Positions 1 to 6,813 are shown, counted from the first letter of the stretch. The stretch: DNA of 17,903 bases from Candidatus Aenigmatarchaeota archaeon (GCA_016202785.1 JACQOC010000032.1:1-17903), one strand, 5' to 3'. Notes: generated by a model not told the origin, from the sequence alone. Numbers and translations are program-made.

Positions 1-597
1 ATGCCTTGCGGGAGATTCCCTCTCGCCCCATGTGTGGATATGACAGAAAACGAAGGCCGGGAAGAGAAGGTTGCCGTTGCCAGGGTTATGGAGAACAAGG
101 TGGCGGTGGCCAGGGGTTATGGGCAGCTTTTGGAGCGCGGCTTCGGCAAGGACATGGACGGCCGGCTGGAGCTGGCGTTCGTCGAAGCGGCATATCTGTT
201 GGAGAAGGGCCGGATAAAGGCGAAAAGGTCCGGAAAGGCGCTGAACCTGGAGAAGTTCCTGGCGTTCGGCATGGAGAAGGATAAGCGGCTGCACGAGCGG
301 TATGTGGTTTACAAAGACTTGCGGGAACGGGGCTTGCTGGTCAAGACCGGCTTCAAGTTCGGCTGCGATTTCCGGGTATACAAGCGTGGGGTCAGGGTGG
401 TCAGGAAAGGGCCCAAGGCGCCGGAAGAGCATACCAGGTGGGTGGTGCATTGCGTGCCGGAAGACTACACCTGCTCATTCCAGGAGCTGTCGCGGGCGGT
501 CCGGCTGGCGCATTCCATACGGGCTACCATGCTATGGGCGATCGTGGACAATGAGAACAACGTCACTTATTACCAGGTAACCAGGGAAACCGTCTAG
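1..597 (+). CDS. endA: tRNA-intron lyase (splicing endonuclease) EndA, catalytic Lys missing
   Basis: Archaeal splicing endonuclease, which cuts bulge-helix-bulge (BHB) junctions to remove introns from pre-tRNA. The C-terminal half (about residues 95-195) carries the family pattern YVVYKDLRERG, then DFRVYKRG with the catalytic Tyr at 127, EEHTRWVVH with the catalytic His at 144, and AHSIRATMLWAIVD near the end. From memory, the M. jannaschii enzyme (179 aa, triad Y115/H125/K156) reads SVRKK at the last site; here it is SIRAT, so the lysine position is Ala175. Length suits the small homotetramer-type enzyme. The start is uncertain: the frame is open from base 1, Met14 (base 40) and Met30 (base 88) are alternatives, and residues 23-28 and 33-38 are both KVAVAR, encoded by a short tandem duplication. 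The product could be an impaired enzyme or one subunit of a heteromer. Confidence 0.9.
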   Translation: MPCGRFPLAPCVDMTENEGREEKVAVARVMENKVAVARGYGQLLERGFGKDMDGRLELAFVEAAYLLEKGRIKAKRSGKALNLEKFLAFGMEKDKRLHERYVVYKDLRERGLLVKTGFKFGCDFRVYKRGVRVVRKGPKAPEEHTRWVVHCVPEDYTCSFQELSRAVRLAHSIRATMLWAIVDNENNVTYYQVTRETV

Positions 598-605
598 TTT
601 AAAAG
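598..605 (+). promoter_or_regulatory. TATA-like box for rps17e
   Basis: TTTAAAAG begins directly after the endA stop codon and is centred about 35 bp before the rps17e ATG. This predicts a start site close to the ATG with a leader of roughly 10 nt. A second AT-rich run (TATATATC, near 616) is too close to the ATG to be the main box. Confidence 0.4.
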
Positions 606-636
606 CTGGGGACGGTATATATCTATTTCAGGCGTT

Positions 637-867
637 ATGGGAAGCATAAAGAGCACGGCGATAAAGAAGATGGTGGAAGACCTGCTGAAGGCAGACGTTT
701 CCATGTTCACCGGTGATTTCGCGGCTAACAAAGCGAAGATCGAGACGATCAAACCGCTTTTGCCGAAGAAGGCGCGCAACGCGCTGGCCGGATACATAAC
801 GCGGCGCATGGCCAGCACCAACGAGCGGCGTGAGAAGCCAGTGGCAACCGACGGCCAGGCTGATTGA
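637..867 (+). CDS. rps17e: 30S ribosomal protein S17e
   Basis: Small-subunit ribosomal protein found only in archaea and eukaryotes. The N-terminus (MGSIKSTAIKKMVEDLL), the central FTGDFAANKAKIE segment and the KKARNALAGYITRR helix match the S17e pattern of a three-helix protein. At 76 residues it is slightly longer than the usual 60-67, because of a hydrophilic tail after the conserved ITRR. It follows endA after 39 bp with its own TATA-like element. It ends at 867, and the convergent lipoprotein gene ends at 868, so there is no space between the two stop codons. Confidence 0.95.
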   Translation: MGSIKSTAIKKMVEDLLKADVSMFTGDFAANKAKIETIKPLLPKKARNALAGYITRRMASTNERREKPVATDGQAD

Positions 868-1806
868 TTACCTATCAGTTCCGATCACGGTGACCTGGCT
901 AGGCGCTTCAGTTTGGTAGCGGTAATTGAGTTCTATGGTTATCAGGCTTTCCTGCCTGGAAACGGTGCTGCCGCTCACCGCCAGCTCGCAGGTTATTTCC
1001 GCATCCTTACCTTGCCAAAGGTCAACGATGCCGTTGCCCGGCGTCTGGTCCGCATTGGCGAAGCCGCCGCAGTCGCTTATCGATATCCCGGATGCGGTTA
1101 TTTTCACGTTAACCGGGTAGTCGATGGTCGCGCCGCCGCCGGAAACGCCGGAAGGCAGGACCGTACCGCCCTGCTCCCAGAAGTTGTTGGTGATCTTGAC
1201 GAAGAAGCTGACAGTGTCACGGCCGGATTGCCCGGTCTTTATCGCGTTGCCGGTACGGACTTCCACGCTGAGCGGGCCGCCGGAAGATTGCACATCGGTG
1301 ATGGGCGGCGCACGGCCCTGCTGCAGCAGGCGGCGTAGCTCTTCCGTGCTGACCACCGAGATGGCCTTTACCGCCTTCGCCTTGTAATCGTAACTGACCC
1401 GGGCGATGGGTTCGTAGGCGTGTTCGATGCCCTCCGGCAGCCGCGGCGCGGTCAGGCTGAACTGCCTCGACTGTATTTCTCCGGGAGTGTCGGTTTCTCT
1501 GTCTACGGGCGACAGCCGGCCCAAGGCCTGTTCGAAACCGCCGGATCGGGATTGCCATTCGCTCGGGCTGATGCCGACCAACGCTACCTTAGTGTTCTCG
1601 GCCGGCACGCCGCCCTGGTTCTGCACCCGGATCTGGAGCTTGACCTGCTCACCCGATTGCACGGAGGAGAAGTCTGGGGAGAATTCCATTATGACGACAC
1701 CTGGGCCGATGGCGATCTGGCTGCCATCTGGACCGATGCAGCCGGAAAACAGGACAGCAATGGCCGTCAGCACGGCATACCTTCCGCGGGCGCTCAACGG
1801 TGTCAT
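868..1806 (-). CDS. Secreted lipoprotein with CARDB-like beta-sandwich domains
   Basis: A 312-residue exported protein of unknown function. Residues 10-22 are hydrophobic and end in FSGC (Cys23), a lipobox-like site suggesting lipid anchoring on the outer face of the membrane. Residues about 38-140 (VIMEFSPDFSSVQSGEQVKLQIRVQNQGG and following) look like an archaeal/bacterial CARDB-type adhesion domain, and a similar pattern recurs at about 185-305 (SVEVRTGN...VSFFVKITNN). There is no enzymatic motif. It is the second of two tandem minus-strand lipoprotein genes of similar architecture; 59 bp separate it from the upstream one, with AT-rich TATA-like sequence at 1815-1850. A cell-surface or adhesion role is inferred only from the domain style. 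Confidence 0.7.
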   Translation of the reverse strand: MTPLSARGRYAVLTAIAVLFSGCIGPDGSQIAIGPGVVIMEFSPDFSSVQSGEQVKLQIRVQNQGGVPAENTKVALVGISPSEWQSRSGGFEQALGRLSPVDRETDTPGEIQSRQFSLTAPRLPEGIEHAYEPIARVSYDYKAKAVKAISVVSTEELRRLLQQGRAPPITDVQSSGGPLSVEVRTGNAIKTGQSGRDTVSFFVKITNNFWEQGGTVLPSGVSGGGATIDYPVNVKITASGISISDCGGFANADQTPGNGIVDLWQGKDAEITCELAVSGSTVSRQESLITIELNYRYQTEAPSQVTVIGTDR

Positions 1807-1865
1807 TTTCTACTTAATATAATTCGGTGCCGGCCACATATATATCTTTAAGCGCAGGCCGGCGC

Positions 1866-2789
1866 TCATATCTTGGGCTTGACCGTTACCGTCACCGACT
1901 TGCGGAATTCGTACTGGTAGTCAAGGCTTGCTTGAATGTCTTCGGTGAACTGGATTGGATAGTCGCCGTTCGGAATCTCGACCTTGCAGAAGAATTTGGG
2001 CGAGGCCTTCTGTATCAGCCGGATTTCCCCCCAGCCGGTTTCGGCATCACCTTTGCACTGGGTGAGGGCGGCGCCGATGTTAAGCACGGCGTTTTCGTTC
2101 TCCTTGAAGGTTATTTTGGAGGCGTCTATCGTCGCTTCCGTGGGGAACCCATCGCCATGGTTTTTGATCTGGAAGCTGATGACGGTTATGCCAGAATCGG
2201 TAGAAACCGGCTGCTTGTCCTCGATGGTCACGACCGGCTTCAGCGGCCCTTCGCCTAGGGTGAGGGTCGAACTGACTTCCTTGAAGCGGCCCTCTTCCTC
2301 TCGCCGTTGCATCTCCACCGCAGCGATGAATTCGATGTTGGTTATGGAGGAGGTGGTGTAGCTGTAAGTGACTTTCATCTTCACGCCGTCTGATGGGCAG
2401 GTGGTTTGCAGCGCGATGTCACCCTTGGCACGCAATATCCAGCTTACGATCCTGGTCTCGCGGCCCAACAGCTTGTCAATCTGTTTTTTCCCATCATTGC
2501 CGTCCACAATCTCAAAAAGCCCCTTGCAATAGTCGAAGATTTCCGCCTCCAGACGCGCAATTTCGCTGCCACCGCGGTTCTCGATGTAACCCACTATCTT
2601 CACCTGCTGGCCCGGCGCAATCTCGCTGGGGATTGCATCCAAACCCTTTATCACGACGATGTCGCTGCCCTCGTCGATCGGCTGGTTACAGAGAAGGGGT
2701 ATGCATGGGCTGCCGGTGCAGCCGGAGATGAGGACAAGGAATGGTAGGAGAAGCATTGCGGGCCATTTGCGCGGGCATGAAACCATCAT
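1866..2789 (-). CDS. Secreted lipoprotein, paralogue-like neighbour of the 868-1806 gene
   Basis: A 307-residue exported protein of unknown function. I start it at the Met codon at 2787-2789 because the next residues give a clean lipoprotein signal (basic PRK, hydrophobic core, LISGC with Cys24) and a TATA-like box lies 36 bp upstream at 2821-2830. The frame stays open upstream to 2924, but that extension would put the signal peptide internal and read across the divergent pilin-like gene. Residues about 45-150 (IVVIKGLDAIPSEIAPGQQVKIVGYIENRGG) resemble a CARDB-type domain, and a second similar block starts near residue 185 (KPVVTIEDKQPVSTDSGITVISFQIKNHGDG). It probably derives from the same ancestor as the downstream lipoprotein. 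Confidence 0.7.
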   Translation of the reverse strand: MMVSCPRKWPAMLLLPFLVLISGCTGSPCIPLLCNQPIDEGSDIVVIKGLDAIPSEIAPGQQVKIVGYIENRGGSEIARLEAEIFDYCKGLFEIVDGNDGKKQIDKLLGRETRIVSWILRAKGDIALQTTCPSDGVKMKVTYSYTTSSITNIEFIAAVEMQRREEEGRFKEVSSTLTLGEGPLKPVVTIEDKQPVSTDSGITVISFQIKNHGDGFPTEATIDASKITFKENENAVLNIGAALTQCKGDAETGWGEIRLIQKASPKFFCKVEIPNGDYPIQFTEDIQASLDYQYEFRKSVTVTVKPKI

Positions 2790-2832
2790 CGGGCACCAAT
2801 TTAATATTCCCAGCGCATCTCTTATATAGTCC
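2790..2832. promoter_or_regulatory. Divergent promoter region with two back-to-back TATA boxes
   Basis: Only 43 bp separate the lipoprotein start (2789, minus) from the pilin-like start (2833, plus). The plus-strand gene has TTTAATATT (about 2800-2808) centred near 29 bp before its ATG, which fits a leaderless mRNA. The minus-strand gene has CTATATAAG (2821-2830 on the plus strand) about 36 bp before its ATG. Each box lies close to the start site of the opposite gene, so the two transcripts probably compete. Confidence 0.5.
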
Positions 2833-3342
2833 ATGAAAGCGCAGCTTGTCTTCCAGTTTGTGATTGCCGCCGTCGTGTTCTTTGCCGTCATGTTCTTCAC
2901 TATCAGCTTCCTGGCCAGCGGCATCGGCGAGCGCAGCGTAGACGCCAGTTACAACCTCATGTGGTCCGAGGCGATTGCGCTCTCCGAGCAGATGGTACGC
3001 AGCCCGGGGTCGGCAGAAGGCCTGGCGCCCACAGCCATCGGGTTTGCCGCCAGCTGGCCGCTGCTGGATTCGGAAAAGTTGGGTTTCTCGCAAACGTTGT
3101 GCAGCCAAAACCGGTCCGCTTATGAAAGCATTTTCCGCAGCGTCAGCGCCGCGGATGTATTGGATGCAAGCCCCATACCCGGGCCAAATTTCCGGATAAC
3201 GATCAGCGAAGTTCGGGACGGCGCAGCTATGGCGATGTTTGCCTGCGGCTCCCGGCAGGAGCCGGCGCGAAAGGCATTCTTGCGGCGTGTCGCGCTTTCC
3301 CAAAACAACAGCATACTGGTCGCAGATGTGAGTGTCTGGTGA
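2833..3342 (+). CDS. Type IV pilin-like / class III signal-peptide membrane protein
   Basis: A 169-residue protein with a very short charged N-terminus (MKAQ) followed by an uninterrupted hydrophobic helix at about residues 5-30. This is the arrangement of archaeal type IV pilins and pseudopilins and of TadE-like proteins. The Q...Q spacing (KAQLVFQF) resembles the class III KGQ....E signal, but the usual +5 Glu is Gln, so processing by prepilin peptidase is uncertain. The rest is a soluble domain with two cysteines and no recognised motif. The gene is divergent from the lipoprotein pair and may belong with it as a surface module. It ends 4 bp before the stop codon of the convergent regulator gene. 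Confidence 0.6.
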   Translation: MKAQLVFQFVIAAVVFFAVMFFTISFLASGIGERSVDASYNLMWSEAIALSEQMVRSPGSAEGLAPTAIGFAASWPLLDSEKLGFSQTLCSQNRSAYESIFRSVSAADVLDASPIPGPNFRITISEVRDGAAMAMFACGSRQEPARKAFLRRVALSQNNSILVADVSVW

Positions 3343-3346
3343 ACGG

Positions 3347-4084
3347 CTATTTGTTGTGCAGGGATTTCAGCGCGGCCACAATGTTCTCCACTTTTTCCAG
3401 GCGGCAGACCGCAAGAGGGATGCCTTCGGCTTCCGCAATCCGCTTGGCGATGTCATCGACGGTGCCGAGGCCATGCAGCACCACGAGGGCCGGCTTGATG
3501 TTCGAGACCTTTATCGCCACCATTGGGGAGCGGCCAGTAGAAACCTTGGTGAAGACCAGTGCGCGTTTGCTGGTCGCACCGTAGACTTTTAACAGGTCTT
3601 GGAAAGATGCTTCGGTTATGGCCTTCACCGAGTCGATTACCGTGTAGCCATATATCTGCTGCGGCGGGTGGCCGGATTTCACTGGCGTTATCATGTCGGT
3701 ATGCAGCAACTTGCAGAAGTCATCGATTTCCACGCCCGCGGAGAATTCACGGATGTCGATGATGGCTTCCGACGAGCCATGGGGACTTGCCGGCAGGTCG
3801 AACATGGCTGCCACACCCCGCTCCCGCGTTGCGTCCACGTCGAGGAGGGCGTTGATATACCTGCGCACCAGGCCGATGCCCGGCGACTTCCTCCGGCCAG
3901 ATTCGTAATCGCTTATCACCGAAGGGGTTATGCCCATAACCGCTGCCAGCTTCTTCTGCGAAACTTTGAATATGCTGCGCCATTTGCGCAGGGTTTCGGA
4001 CGGCTTCTGCGACAGCACGATTTCGCTGGCCATGTCCTTGGCAAGCCGTTCCTTCGCATCCGGTGTGCTGCTTGGCTGGTGCAT
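3347..4084 (-). CDS. HTH (XRE/Cro-type) transcriptional regulator, COG1709-like
   Basis: A 245-residue archaeal DNA-binding regulator. Residues about 30-85 form a Cro/cI-type helix-turn-helix (LRKWRSIFKVSQKKLAAVMGI, then SVISDYESGRRKSPG). A C-terminal domain of about 130 residues (from about 110: IDIREFSAGVEIDDFC and on) is typical of a euryarchaeal family I know as COG1709; its ligand is unknown. It is divergent from hjc across 56 bp that contain one central TATA-like element. It has no matching regulated operon next to it, so autoregulation or control of hjc is the simplest guess. Confidence 0.8.
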   Translation of the reverse strand: MHQPSSTPDAKERLAKDMASEIVLSQKPSETLRKWRSIFKVSQKKLAAVMGITPSVISDYESGRRKSPGIGLVRRYINALLDVDATRERGVAAMFDLPASPHGSSEAIIDIREFSAGVEIDDFCKLLHTDMITPVKSGHPPQQIYGYTVIDSVKAITEASFQDLLKVYGATSKRALVFTKVSTGRSPMVAIKVSNIKPALVVLHGLGTVDDIAKRIAEAEGIPLAVCRLEKVENIVAALKSLHNK

Positions 4085-4140
4085 TTGGCTAGTTTAGCAT
4101 AGTTTACAAATTATATGCGATATTGTATTGCAGGTTAAAT
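4085..4140. promoter_or_regulatory. Single-TATA bidirectional promoter (regulator / hjc)
   Basis: The 56-bp gap has one clear TATA element, AAATTATATGC (4108-4118). Its centre near 4113 is about 28 bp from the hjc ATG on the plus strand and about 29 bp from the regulator ATG on the minus strand, where it reads GCATATAATTT. Both genes would then be leaderless and share one TBP site. Confidence 0.5.
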
Positions 4141-4506
4141 ATGCGCTATTACCAGAAGGGCGTCAGGGCAGAGCTGGAATGGGTCAAATTCCTTAATTAC
4201 CGGGGGTTTGGGTCGGTGCGGTCGGCCGCTTCCGGAAATGCACTATATCCGGTGGATGTGGTAGCCATCAGGAAGGGCCTAGTGCTGGCGTTCGAGGTCA
4301 AGAATTATGCGAAGTTGCCGAGACTGGATAAGGAGCAAGCGGGCGCGATGAAAGGCTGGTGCGACAAGACTGGGGCGTTTGGCTTCCTGGCCTGGCGCTC
4401 GAAAAACGGCTGGCTGTTCCTGCGGCTACAGGATGCGGTGGACGGCAACTATAAAAATGAAAGGTGGATAACGATGCCGAGCCTGTTGGCGGCTTTTGGC
4501 ATATGA
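4141..4506 (+). CDS. hjc: Holliday junction resolvase Hjc
   Basis: Archaeal structure-selective nuclease that resolves four-way DNA junctions in recombination and fork repair. The 121-residue protein has the full nuclease signature: KGVRAE with Glu11, VRSAAS with Arg27, YPVDVVA with Asp39 and FEVKNYAK with Glu52/Lys54. These correspond to E9, R25, D33, E46 and K48 of the Pyrococcus enzyme (from memory). The Arg that usually follows the first Glu is Leu here. I prefer the ATG at 4141 over an upstream TTG (4123) because it lies about 28 bp downstream of the TATA element and starts right at the conserved region. Length is normal for Hjc. Confidence 0.9.
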   Translation: MRYYQKGVRAELEWVKFLNYRGFGSVRSAASGNALYPVDVVAIRKGLVLAFEVKNYAKLPRLDKEQAGAMKGWCDKTGAFGFLAWRSKNGWLFLRLQDAVDGNYKNERWITMPSLLAAFGI

Positions 4507-4554
4507 CCGCGGGGCGTCGATGAAAGCGTATTATTGGGTCGGCTATAGATTAAT

Positions 4555-5916
4555 ATGGGACTGGACAGCTTCTTCCGCCCCCAGTCGGTCGCGGTCATCG
4601 GTGCCAGTCGCAACCCGCGCAAACCCGGCCATGTGATTTTCCGGAACTTTGTCGAGAACGGTTATCGCGGCAAGGTGTTTGCGGTAAACAAGAACGCGGA
4701 TCAGATATTGGGGAAGCGCTGTTATGCAAGCGTCGCGGCCGTGAAGGAACCGGTCGAGCTTGCGGTGATAGCAATTGCTGCAGCAGGCGTGCCCCAGGCA
4801 TTGGAGGCCTGCGGCAAGGCTGGAGTCAAGGCAGCTATCGTAGTGAGCGGCGGGTTCCGCGAGGTCGGCAACAACGGGCTGGAGGATAAGGTAGTTGGGG
4901 TTGCCAGGAAGCATGGCATCCGGCTCGTCGGGCCAAATTGCCTGGGCATTTTTGACGCGCATTCGAAGGTGGATACGCTGTTCAACCCACGCTACAAGTT
5001 GGAGCGGCCGGTCGAGGGCGGCATCTCTTTCATATCACAGTCCGGCGCAGTCATGTCCGTGGTGTTGGACTGGATGTCGATGAAGGGCTATCGGGGCGGC
5101 AAGTTCATATCCTATGGGAATGCGGCTGACGTCAATGAAGCCGATTTGTTGCGCTATCTGGCGGACGACCAGCACACCAAGGTTGTTTGCATGTATATTG
5201 AAGGTGTTGCTGACGGCAGGCGTTTTTTCACCGTGGCAAAAGAGGCGGCAAGGAAGAAGCCGGTGGTCGTGCTCAAAGGCGGCATCACCGCAGCCGGCAG
5301 CCGCGCCGTTTCCAGCCATACCGGCTCGCTGGCCGGCGCGGCAGAGGTGTATAAGGCCGCGTTCCGGCAGGCGGGTGTGATAGAAGCTGAAGACATAGAG
5401 CAACTTTTCGACTTCGCACGCGTGCTTACCACACAGCCGCAACCGAAGGGTAGGCGCGTGCAGATAATCACCGATGGTGGTGGTTTTGGCATATTGACCG
5501 CAGACTGGCTGGCCAGGCTGGGAATGGAGCCGGCAGTGATGAGCAAAGCGGGCCTGGCCCGGATAAGGATGGTTTCGCCAGCACATGTGGTCACCGGCAG
5601 CGTGATCGACCTCACCGGAGATGCAGACGTCGAGCGCTATTCGGCGGCAATCGATGCGGCTTTGGATGATGCTGGGGTTGACATACTGGTTATCATAGCG
5701 CTGTTCCAACTGCCAGCACTGACCAGTGACATCGTGGAGGTGGTGGCCGAGGCCAACCGGCTGCGGAAGAAGCCGATAATCTTCATTGCGGCCGGCGGCC
5801 GGTTCACCGAGGTCCTGAAAAAATCGCTGGAAAATGAGGGCGTGCCAACTTTTTCTTACCCAGAACGGGCAGCCGAGGCGGCAAAGGCGTTGTATCGCTA
5901 CCGCCACGGCGGTTGA
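4555..5916 (+). CDS. acdA: ADP-forming acetyl/acyl-CoA synthetase, alpha subunit
   Basis: The enzyme converts acyl-CoA, ADP and phosphate to acid, CoA and ATP, the substrate-level ATP step used by fermentative archaea. The 453 residues give the alpha-subunit domain order: CoA-binding Rossmann domain (about 5-130, SVAVIGASRNPRKPGHVIFRN; GPNCLGIF), first ligase domain (about 150-285, ISFISQSGAVMS) with the phosphorylated His at 255 in SSHTGSLAG, and a third ligase domain (about 300-450). No ATP-grasp beta subunit is fused or adjacent in the window, so it must be encoded elsewhere or lost. A TATA-like GCGTATTATT (4526-4535) lies about 24 bp before the ATG. The convergent phosphoesterase gene ends 1 bp away. 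Confidence 0.9.
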   Translation: MGLDSFFRPQSVAVIGASRNPRKPGHVIFRNFVENGYRGKVFAVNKNADQILGKRCYASVAAVKEPVELAVIAIAAAGVPQALEACGKAGVKAAIVVSGGFREVGNNGLEDKVVGVARKHGIRLVGPNCLGIFDAHSKVDTLFNPRYKLERPVEGGISFISQSGAVMSVVLDWMSMKGYRGGKFISYGNAADVNEADLLRYLADDQHTKVVCMYIEGVADGRRFFTVAKEAARKKPVVVLKGGITAAGSRAVSSHTGSLAGAAEVYKAAFRQAGVIEAEDIEQLFDFARVLTTQPQPKGRRVQIITDGGGFGILTADWLARLGMEPAVMSKAGLARIRMVSPAHVVTGSVIDLTGDADVERYSAAIDAALDDAGVDILVIIALFQLPALTSDIVEVVAEANRLRKKPIIFIAAGGRFTEVLKKSLENEGVPTFSYPERAAEAAKALYRYRHGG

Positions 5917-5917
5917 A

Positions 5918-6601
5918 TTATATGTGCTGGAATTCGATCCTTTTCGACACGCAGGTAATGCCCGCAGTGCTGATATCAACCAGGCCGTAGCGGCCCTCGT
6001 GGCACGGGCCAGGGTAGAACAGCGTTGTGGTTCCGAGGGTATCTACACCCATGGCCTCGTGGATGTGGGCGGATATGGCCAGTGTGGGTTTGTTCTTCAG
6101 TATGAAGTCCCTAACTGATTGCGAGCCGACGTGGGTTCCCTGCACGGAATCGAGCTTGGTGTCCTTTGCTGGGTTGTGGGTCACCAGAACAAAGTCTCCA
6201 GTGATGGTGCCAGCCAAAGCGTCGAGGGCTTTCTTAATCTCATCTTCGCTCGGTTCGAAAAGCGTATTGAACGGCGTCTCTGCACCACCATAGCCCAGGA
6301 AATTCATGTTGTCTATTTTCCTAACCCGCGCATGGGCACTGATGCCATACTCTTCCAGGAGGCCGACGATGTCATAGGGGTCGTGGTTGCCTGGAATGCC
6401 GACAACTGGTTTGCGGGTGGCAATCAGGGATTGGGCGACAATGTCAGCAACGTCCATTTGCGAGAACTCGCGTGGGATGTTATGCATGTCGGTAAAGTCA
6501 CCCGGACAGACAACGACGTCGAATTTTTCATCGATTTTGGCTAACAATTTTCTCAGCTTCTGATAGCGACCGTGGATGTCGGCTATTACCAACAGGCGCA
6601 T
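5918..6601 (-). CDS. Calcineurin-like metallophosphoesterase
   Basis: A 227-residue two-metal phosphoesterase with every motif in place: DIHG (Asp8, His10), PGDFTD (Asp35), PGNHD (Asn72, His73), VTHN (His142) and SAHIHE (His179, His181). It resembles the small archaeal COG2129-type phosphoesterases; the substrate cannot be told from sequence. It is divergent from orc1 across the 212-bp ORB-bearing region, and one ATAAC-N3-GTTAT palindrome (6637-6649) lies 36 bp upstream of its start. That links it to the replication cluster. A role as a separate nuclease replacing the lost DP1 activity is possible but only speculation. Confidence 0.9.
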   Translation of the reverse strand: MRLLVIADIHGRYQKLRKLLAKIDEKFDVVVCPGDFTDMHNIPREFSQMDVADIVAQSLIATRKPVVGIPGNHDPYDIVGLLEEYGISAHARVRKIDNMNFLGYGGAETPFNTLFEPSEDEIKKALDALAGTITGDFVLVTHNPAKDTKLDSVQGTHVGSQSVRDFILKNKPTLAISAHIHEAMGVDTLGTTTLFYPGPCHEGRYGLVDISTAGITCVSKRIEFQHI

Positions 6602-6687
6602 AAGGAATATTCCATTTGAAGGTTAAAAGGTTTGGAATAACATTGTTATATATGGGTGGATTAGATTGTATGCGTGGCAACACATTA
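6602..6687. promoter_or_regulatory. Promoter region of the metallophosphoesterase
   Basis: On the minus strand a TATA-like CCTTTTAACC (6621-6630) is about 24 bp before the ATG at 6601, which would give a leaderless mRNA. An alternative TATA (ATATATAAC, around 6641-6653) overlaps the ATAAC-N3-GTTAT palindrome at 6637-6649 and would give a leader of about 20 nt. In either case the palindrome is next to the box. Confidence 0.4.
6637..6649. promoter_or_regulatory. Palindrome ATAAC-N3-GTTAT, copy 1
   Basis: Perfect 5+3+5 inverted repeat with spacer ATT. It lies upstream of, or overlaps, the TATA element of the minus-strand metallophosphoesterase. One of five copies between 6637 and 10882. Confidence 0.65.
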
Positions 6688-6710
6688 AGACCATCATTTC
6701 CTCTGGAAAT
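6688..6710 (-). repeat. ORB-like site A1
   Basis: Reads on the minus strand as a WTTTCCA head, GGAAATGATGG centre and TCT tail. It matches site A2 at 19 of 23 positions. Its central part (GAAATGATGG) is identical to that of site B1, 2.7 kb away. Confidence 0.7.
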
Positions 6711-6731
6711 AAAGAAATAGAAAAAGTACAA

Positions 6732-6749
6732 CTATAACTATAACTATAA
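6732..6749 (+). repeat. Three tandem CTATAA hexamers
   Basis: CTATAA occurs three times without gaps and runs into the ATAAC-N3-GTTAT palindrome at 6746. Each unit plus the next base gives the ATAAC half-site, so this may be an extended array of half-operators or simply flexible, easily melted DNA inside the candidate origin. Confidence 0.6.
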
Positions 6750-6758
6750 CATTGTTAT
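6746..6758. promoter_or_regulatory. Palindrome ATAAC-N3-GTTAT, copy 2
   Basis: Perfect inverted repeat with spacer ATT. Its right half overlaps the probable orc1 TATA box (GTTATAAATA, 6754-6763), a position where a bound protein would block TBP. Confidence 0.7.
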
Positions 6759-6790
6759 AAATAAAATAAAAACTTGTTTACAGGTATTTG

Positions 6791-6813
6791 TTTTCCATTG
6801 GAAATTATGGTCT
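6791..6813 (+). repeat. ORB-like site A2
   Basis: Plus-strand site with TTTCCATTGGAAAT head and ATGGTCT tail, ending on the base before the orc1 ATG. It lies in the predicted leader or start region, so Orc1 binding here would also repress its own transcription. Confidence 0.7.

Larger units (their letters stand above)
6688..6813. other. Candidate replication origin: inverted ORB-like pair around an AT-rich unwinding region
   Basis: Two 23-bp ORB-like sites in opposite orientation (6688-6710 read on minus, 6791-6813 read on plus) flank 80 bp (6711-6790) with only 15 G/C, about 81% AT. The stretch contains three CTATAA repeats, an A-rich run and one ATAAC-N3-GTTAT palindrome. Inverted Orc1-binding boxes around an AT-rich unwinding element, next to orc1/cdc6, is the established layout of many archaeal origins. 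The orc1 promoter (TATA at about 6754-6763) is inside, so the initiator may also regulate itself. Confidence 0.7.

Noticed and set aside
2790..2924. Upstream extension of the second lipoprotein by 45 codons
   Set aside because: It would bury the signal peptide and overlap the divergent pilin-like gene.
5035..5979. Open frame of 314 codons on the minus strand opposite acdA
   Set aside because: Rich in His/Arg/Cys with no domain pattern; it is the antisense shadow of a clear acyl-CoA synthetase gene.
6528..6731. 67-codon minus-strand frame across the phosphoesterase start and the ORB region
   Set aside because: It overlaps the intact phosphoesterase gene and regulatory DNA and has low-complexity Phe/Tyr sequence.
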